Part shown: piece by piece, positions 7,237 to 11,734 of the stretch
Position numbering within the stretch: position 1 is the first letter of the stretch
Layout: every line of letters begins with the position of its first letter
Assembly (NCBI GenBank): GCA_934090775.1
Contig: CAKOKF010000033.1
Coordinates: 1-11,734, forward strand
Reading direction: 5' to 3'
From: an uncultured Bacilli bacterium
GTDB lineage: Bacteria; Bacillota_I; Bacilli_A; RF39; UBA660
DNA: 11,734 nt
Position numbers and translations under genes: made by a program
The notes under the pieces: generated by a model
What the model saw: the letters and a program-made list of their open reading frames with translations, nothing else
Databases searched by the model: none
What the model was told of the DNA's origin: nothing

Positions 7237-7253
7237 CATTATTTTAACAATGA

Positions 7254-8981
7254 TTAATTTTCCTTATTTTCCAAAGCACTTCTTAATGTCTTATAATAAT
7301 CCGGTTCGATAACATCGATAGCATTTATACTACATTCTAAGGACTTTTTATATTCACCCTTAAAAAATAAATTTTCCGACCTAATTAAAGCAATATCTAA
7401 ATTATTATTTAAAGAACGGTATCTATTACCATAAACAATACTCATTTCCGCCATATAAGCCGTTTTTACTACTTCCTTAGCTGTATTATATAATTTAACA
7501 GCTAAATCTCTTGCCGTATCAACACGAACATTCAAAGTTTTAATCGAAATAGGCTTCTTATTTAATTCTACTTTAACATCATTAATAGATCCTACCGCTT
7601 CCGCCATATAAGTATAATAATAATCAGGTATCATTGGTAAATTATATTGATTTAATTTATTCTTAGCTTTAATTAGCACTTCTTTTATTTGTTCTAATTG
7701 TTCTCTAGCTTCCAACTCATCTTCTTTTAAATTACCAAAGGTATCATAGAAAGTATTTAATTTTTCGGTTACTTCATCTAAAGCTCGATCTAATTTTTGC
7801 ATCTCTTTAGTAAGTCTCGTATAAGCAACCGTTTTATTACGATAATGACTTACTATTTCTTCATAATCTTTCTTAATATCTTTTAATTCCTTAGCTATTT
7901 CATCTAAAACTTTTAAATCATTATCACTAATATCATAAGAATACTTATAATCACTAGTCTTTCTTCTTAACTCATTATTATTTCTTTCTAACTTATTAGC
8001 TCTTACTAAAACACTACGCATTTCATCATCAAAAGTCTTCTTAGCTAGTCTTTCTTTATCAAACTCATTATATAAATTATCAAAATAATCTAATATTGTC
8101 TTTAACTCTACCGAAGAATCCGTAATATTTAAAACATTAATTTTCTCTAAATCAGTCGCAATCTTTTTATTAGCATCCTTTATACTATTATCAATATTCA
8201 AATAATCTAAATTATAACCATCTTTTTCTAAACTATCTTTAATTGATTTAATATCATCAATTTTTCTTGGTATTAGTTTTGTTCCCATTAAAATTATAGA
8301 TGGACCCTCTTTAATAACCAATTCTAAATTACCAATCATATTATCTAAAGCTTTAATAATCTTATTTACTTCACTATAGTTATTACCTTCCATAGCAACT
8401 TCAAAATTACTAAATAACTTATCAATATTTTCAAACTGTAATTCTACTGGCTTACTTATATAAGTATACTCAATCTTATGATTATTATATTCATTTAAAA
8501 CTAAACGATATCTTGTCTTTAAAGAAGTTGCAATCTCTCTATTCTTTCCCTTAGATAAAGTAATCTTTTTAATCTCTTTAAGTAAATAATCACTCTTAGC
8601 TTTTACTAAGTAAATATCAAACTCTACTGTTCCTAATAACTTATTTAATTCCTTATATTTCTTACTATCATATAAATCTTCCAACTTTAATAAATTATCC
8701 GTAATTTTAGGAATGTCTTCTTTTTTTATGGCATCAAAACGATTACGAAGATTAGTATATACTTCTTGCATTAAATCATTATTAACAAATTCTTCAACAG
8801 TTTGTAAACTACTCATTATATCTGAAGATATTATTTGATTTTTATTTCTTTCTAGTTCTTCTATTTCTTGTTTATATTTATTCTTTTCTTTTTTGTTTAT
8901 CTTATTTAAAACGATAATAATAATTAAAACGGAAACTATATAATAAGTTACTCCGAGTAAAACGAAAGTTGTTTTATTCAT
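7254..8981 (-). CDS. ezrA: Septation ring formation regulator EzrA
   Basis: Membrane-anchored negative regulator of FtsZ ring assembly that also links the ring to cell-wall synthesis in low-GC Gram-positives. 575 aa, close to the 562 aa of Bacillus EzrA. Residues 6-26 form one N-terminal membrane helix followed by a lysine-rich cytoplasmic stop; the rest is the charged, spectrin-like helical repeat of the family. Two landmarks match Bacillus EzrA from memory: LPMIPDYYY (compare NIPGIPSHI) and YGNRYRSLNN near residue 517 (compare FGNRFRSQN), followed by a tail like the family C-terminus. The latter lies in the conserved patch linked to mid-cell localisation; a Val stands where I recall the Bacillus Gln. 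The start is supported by GGTGG four bases before the ATG. Only 65 bases separate it from the surface-protein gene upstream and no clear terminator lies between, so some read-through is possible. It ends at a terminator shared with tRNA-His. Confidence 0.94.
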   Translation of the reverse strand: MNKTTFVLLGVTYYIVSVLIIIIVLNKINKKEKNKYKQEIEELERNKNQIISSDIMSSLQTVEEFVNNDLMQEVYTNLRNRFDAIKKEDIPKITDNLLKLEDLYDSKKYKELNKLLGTVEFDIYLVKAKSDYLLKEIKKITLSKGKNREIATSLKTRYRLVLNEYNNHKIEYTYISKPVELQFENIDKLFSNFEVAMEGNNYSEVNKIIKALDNMIGNLELVIKEGPSIILMGTKLIPRKIDDIKSIKDSLEKDGYNLDYLNIDNSIKDANKKIATDLEKINVLNITDSSVELKTILDYFDNLYNEFDKERLAKKTFDDEMRSVLVRANKLERNNNELRRKTSDYKYSYDISDNDLKVLDEIAKELKDIKKDYEEIVSHYRNKTVAYTRLTKEMQKLDRALDEVTEKLNTFYDTFGNLKEDELEAREQLEQIKEVLIKAKNKLNQYNLPMIPDYYYTYMAEAVGSINDVKVELNKKPISIKTLNVRVDTARDLAVKLYNTAKEVVKTAYMAEMSIVYGNRYRSLNNNLDIALIRSENLFFKGEYKKSLECSINAIDVIEPDYYKTLRSALENKEN

Positions 8982-9046
8982 AATACCACCAATACTTTCT
9001 TATATCATATACTCTACATATTTAAATTCTATCATATTTTTATTAT

Positions 9047-10372
9047 TTAGTCATCTAAATCTAGTTCATATGGACTATTAACAGTACCTTCGCCTTTAAT
9101 AGTTAAATGACCATTAATATTTATAATAGGAATCATAGTACAAGTATTATTAACTTTCTTATAAGATAATTTTCCTTCTTTATTTAAAACTGTTATATAA
9201 GCACCATAATAATAACTATAAGGAGTAGTAGTACAAGTATCCTTATTTAAAAACAAATAATTATTTTGATTATTAAATTTAGAATTAAAACCAATTATAC
9301 TTAGTTCATCAGCACTTAGTATTCCTACTTTACTACTATATTTACCACCGTAATCACGGTCTCCAGCATTACATACTAAACTAGGATTATCTTCATCAAA
9401 TAATCTTTTATTACCACCATAAGTTATTTGACTATAATATTTTGTATAAGTTGTATCCACACAATAATCTTTCGTAACTAAATATTCATCATACTTACTT
9501 ATATTTTCCTCATACCAAGCATCTAAAACTGTTGACGCTGTACTTGTATTAAAAACTACTGTTTCTTCCTTATTAGAATACTCATTAAATTGACTATCCA
9601 ATAAATTATTAGTAAACGCAAGTTTAATTGAATTATCACTATTAATACCTACTATTCTTAAAATATAATCATCTATTTTAAAATAATTATTTACTGGATT
9701 ACCCCGAAAATAATAAGTATTATTTAATTTTACTAACCCAGTTTCCACAATCTCACTACTATAATCAATATTATTTATAATGTTTGGATTATCTTTTAAT
9801 AATTTTTCAACAAAGGTAGGCTTAATAATTTGATCAGTTGCTACTATTTCATAAGTACTATAAAAAGTATTTTTATCTTGACTAAGAGCAGCATATTCAT
9901 CTAACCACATCCGTAAATTAAGTCTTATACTTTTATTTGGTTCTAAATCATATTTATATAATCTTTTCTTTTCTTTTATAGATTCATCATCATTCTTTAA
10001 TGTTTTTAAATCACTTAAAAGTATTGGTTCTAAGGTAATATCACCATTTATATAAGTCTTTATTTTATTACTATTGATAGTTGATGTATTTAATACATCT
10101 AAATATAATTGAATAGTTTTTATATCACTACACTTATTAGTTATCGAAATACTTCTCGCTGAAGCACCTTTACCATCACTATCTCTAAGAGATTCTGGAT
10201 TAACTAAATTATAATTTAATTCATCACTATATATTATATCGACACAGGATGCTGTATTGGCTGCTAACGTGTTATTATCAATTTTCCATAAATAATAAAA
10301 AACAAGAATTATCCCTAGTATTATTAATATTATTGTTAAAATTGTTAACCTCTTTTTATAATCTTCTCGCAT
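9047..10372 (-). CDS. Membrane-anchored surface protein, uncharacterised paralogue family
   Basis: 441 aa. Residues 9-27 form an uncleaved-looking N-terminal membrane anchor after a basic start (MREDYKKR), so nearly all of the protein should lie outside the cell. Residues about 40-180 look like a beta-sandwich with LNLRMWLDE (151-159), a motif I recall from AT-rich gut Firmicutes surface proteins. A C-terminal module follows: YYFRG (220-224), RIVGINSD (239-246), LDAWYEENI (283-291), PIININ (415-420) and GEGTVNSPYEL (427-437) at the very end. The same module in the same order occurs in the neighbouring pseudogene, so the two are diverged paralogues. Six cysteines (43, 81, 304, 334, 380, 411) could form disulphides. 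No LPXTG motif or lipobox is present. The start is fixed by GAGGA seven bases before the ATG and a promoter at 10393-10421. No enzyme motif is seen; adhesion or envelope structure is a guess. Confidence 0.8.
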   Translation of the reverse strand: MREDYKKRLTILTIILIILGIILVFYYLWKIDNNTLAANTASCVDIIYSDELNYNLVNPESLRDSDGKGASARSISITNKCSDIKTIQLYLDVLNTSTINSNKIKTYINGDITLEPILLSDLKTLKNDDESIKEKKRLYKYDLEPNKSIRLNLRMWLDEYAALSQDKNTFYSTYEIVATDQIIKPTFVEKLLKDNPNIINNIDYSSEIVETGLVKLNNTYYFRGNPVNNYFKIDDYILRIVGINSDNSIKLAFTNNLLDSQFNEYSNKEETVVFNTSTASTVLDAWYEENISKYDEYLVTKDYCVDTTYTKYYSQITYGGNKRLFDEDNPSLVCNAGDRDYGGKYSSKVGILSADELSIIGFNSKFNNQNNYLFLNKDTCTTTPYSYYYGAYITVLNKEGKLSYKKVNNTCTMIPIININGHLTIKGEGTVNSPYELDLDD

Positions 10373-10392
10373 ATCATTATCCTCATACTTTA

Positions 10393-10421
10393 ATACTAAT
10401 ATAGGTATGTATTGAAGTCAA
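10393..10421 (-). promoter_or_regulatory. Promoter of the 441-aa surface protein
   Basis: On the minus strand: TTGACT (10416-10421, five of six), a 17-base spacer, TAGTAT (10393-10398, four of six). A ribosome site GAGGA and the ATG at 10372 follow. It shows that the intact copy is transcribed independently of the broken paralogue upstream. Confidence 0.6.
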
Positions 10422-10436
10422 GAAAATTGTTTTCTT
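10420..10436. repeat. Inverted repeat touching the -35 box, possible operator
   Basis: AAGAAAA-TTG-TTTTCTT is a perfect seven-base inverted repeat whose edge overlaps the -35 hexamer of the surface-protein promoter. No T-run follows on either strand, so it is not a good terminator for the upstream gene; a repressor or activator site is possible. A second AT-only repeat, AATTATT-T-AATAATT, lies at 10455-10469. In DNA this AT-rich such repeats also arise by chance. Confidence 0.35.
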
Positions 10437-10470
10437 AAAGTTAAAATATAAACCAATTATTTAATAATTT

Positions 10471-11734
10471 TCAAGGCTCATATGGATTATCCATTGTTCC
10501 ATCACCATTTTTTAGTGCTTCCGGTTTTAAATTTATGACCGGACGAATTCCTTGTGTAAGCCCAACCGAATTACCAGTACTAGCATTACCAATTGAATTT
10601 ACATATAATACATTTGCATAGGTACCACTAAAAACATTGGGAGAAGCTGTCCACCAACCTTGACCTGAACATAAATAATATTTTTGATTAGTAACATTCC
10701 AACCACCAGCCAGTATTACTTCATATACACTTAAAACAGCAATCGGATAAGTTAAAGCACCATTACCATTTGTTGTATCACTGACAGTAAAAACATCATT
10801 TTGTTGGGGACAAGTTAACATCATTTTACTATTATAAGTACTGGTTGCAAAATAATGCCAGCGATATGCAGTTATATTTTTGGCATAACCTAAATTATTA
10901 TAATCTCCGTCGCTTGGAACTCCACGGCTTATAGAACGGTCATTGTAAAATATATTGTCAGTTAAATATTGTTCATATGCTGTACCCAAAATATTTGTCT
11001 TGTACCAATCATCTACTTTTTTCTTTATAGTTGAATCATTGGTATTAGCATGAGCTCCTGCATATGTCGTAGCTTTTGTAGAACCTTACATATAGCCGAC
11101 ATGCGAATTACTGTTGTTAAGCACATCATTAAATTTGGTAGTACCAATATATCCATCACTCCTAGATGTGCCATTCGCATGTGCGATTGTGCCATCATAT
11201 ATTACCCGGACGCTTCGATCGCCATTAATTCTTACGATACGCCAATAAAAGCCAGCAAATTTTACATAGTTATTTGTCACAGTACCACGATAGTAATAGG
11301 AATGACCATACGTATCTTTGGCTTTACATAAATAACCATCAGTTGATTCTCCAGCCGTTACCTTAACAGTACCATCCGCATTTACAGTTGGACATTTGCC
11401 CGTTGTATCTAATTGAGCTATAATGTCAGGTACTTTAGATTCGATTTTTTTAAAATAAATATTACATTTAGTTTTTCCAGTAAGTTTTGTTACTAATAAA
11501 CTCCAAGTATCATTATTCCATGTACCTTCAGCATCATTATCACAAGAAACTTGATCAAAAGCATAACCTTCAACTCTCTTCGGAGCCGCTTCTACTTTTT
11601 CATTATCGACATAAATATTTAAAACAATATCGCCATTTTTATATTTGCCAACTGCTGTTCTTACTACTTCTATTTCTTGCTTAACAAAGAACTTAGAATA
11701 AGCAAAATAAATGCCTATCATACAAACAAATAAA
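10471..11734 (-). pseudogene. Paralogous surface protein broken by one in-frame stop; N-terminus beyond window
   Basis: One reading frame is open from the right edge to TGA at 10471-10473 (421 codons), except for a TAA at 11086-11088. Upstream part: a membrane helix (LFVCMIGIYFAYSKFF) entering at the window edge, a Cys-containing beta-rich region, then YYYRGTVTNNYVKFAGFYWR, RIVRINGDRSVRVIYDGT and NSNSHVGYM just before the stop. Downstream part, same frame: GST, HANTNDSTIKKKVDDWYK, LTCPQQ, ALTYPIAVLSVYEV, YYLCSGQGWWTASP, GIRPVINLKPE and GDGTMDNPYEP. The order matches the intact neighbour (YYFRG, RIV-IN, D-WY, P-IN, G-GT--PYE). From memory relatives read VGYMYGS here, so TAT or TAC to TAA, one base at 11086, explains the break. 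Both halves are otherwise intact, so the lesion is recent, a sequencing error, or a site of read-through. The true start is probably just outside the window. Confidence 0.8.

Noticed and set aside
5322..7253. A defence or toxin-antitoxin island between addAB and ezrA
   Set aside because: None of the small ORFs shows a nuclease, kinase, HTH, RelE/MazF-type or other recognised effector motif. A DUF11 unit, adhesin stub and unknown proteins do not support such a system.
10990..11088. Frameshift between the two halves of the upstream surface protein
   Set aside because: Both halves are in the same frame and the intervening 32 codons read as family sequence; only one nonsense codon separates them.
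11050..11331. Plus-strand open frame opposite the surface pseudogene
   Set aside because: A shadow of the coding strand: no ribosome site, odd composition (many Ile, Cys, His), and it lies antisense to clear family motifs.
11487..11684. Plus-strand 65-codon open frame
   Set aside because: Antisense shadow of the N-terminal part of the surface pseudogene, with low-complexity His/Leu/Tyr content and no start signals.
1..11734. Mycoplasma-like genetic code (TGA = Trp)
   Set aside because: Two genes end in TGA at sensible positions (2991-2993 and 10471-10473) and Trp is written TGG throughout, so TGA is a stop here.
1..11734. CRISPR array, insertion sequence or integrase
   Set aside because: No regularly spaced repeats, transposase or recombinase motifs, or paired terminal repeats with target duplications were seen on either strand.

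Overview
The window comes from a very AT-rich, low-GC Gram-positive bacterium. EzrA and AddAB point to Firmicutes/Bacilli. The surface-protein style and low GC suggest an uncultured gut lineage close to the RF39/Erysipelotrichales side, but the exact taxon is an inference. TGA is used as a normal stop (the 776-codon addB-like gene and the surface-protein pseudogene both end in TGA) and Trp is TGG, so this is the standard bacterial code and not the Mycoplasma one.

Layout. (1) 1-5321, minus strand: a two-gene recombination operon, addB then addA. It encodes the helicase-nuclease that processes double-strand ends. addA runs off the left edge just after its nuclease motif. (2) 5463-6313: a small accessory patch. 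A DUF11-type beta-sandwich mini-protein has a 24-codon ORF overlapping its stop codon. These converge on a 100-codon stub that looks like the N-terminus of a longer beta-helix (pectate-lyase-like) adhesin. The patch uses more GCG/GCC/ACG codons than its neighbours and looks acquired and partly decayed. (3) 6366-7236: an unknown 135-aa cytoplasmic protein meets a 71-aa membrane protein stop to stop, with a perfect hairpin terminator across the junction. The 71-aa gene and tRNA-His(GTG) are fired from interlocked divergent promoters. The tRNA ends at a terminator shared with ezrA. (4) 7254-8981, minus strand: ezrA, the membrane-anchored regulator of FtsZ ring formation. (5) 9047-11734, minus strand: two paralogous membrane-anchored surface proteins. 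The downstream copy (9047-10372) is intact and has its own promoter. The upstream copy is open right to the window edge except for a single in-frame TAA at 11086-11088.

The window mixes conserved housekeeping genes (DNA end repair, tRNA-His, division control) with fast-evolving cell-surface genes. No CRISPR array, insertion sequence, transposase, integrase or complete new defence system is visible. The most useful leads are the surface-protein paralogues and the single-nonsense lesion, the DUF11/mini-ORF/adhesin-stub patch, the compact AddB without a Walker A motif, and the interlocked divergent promoter.
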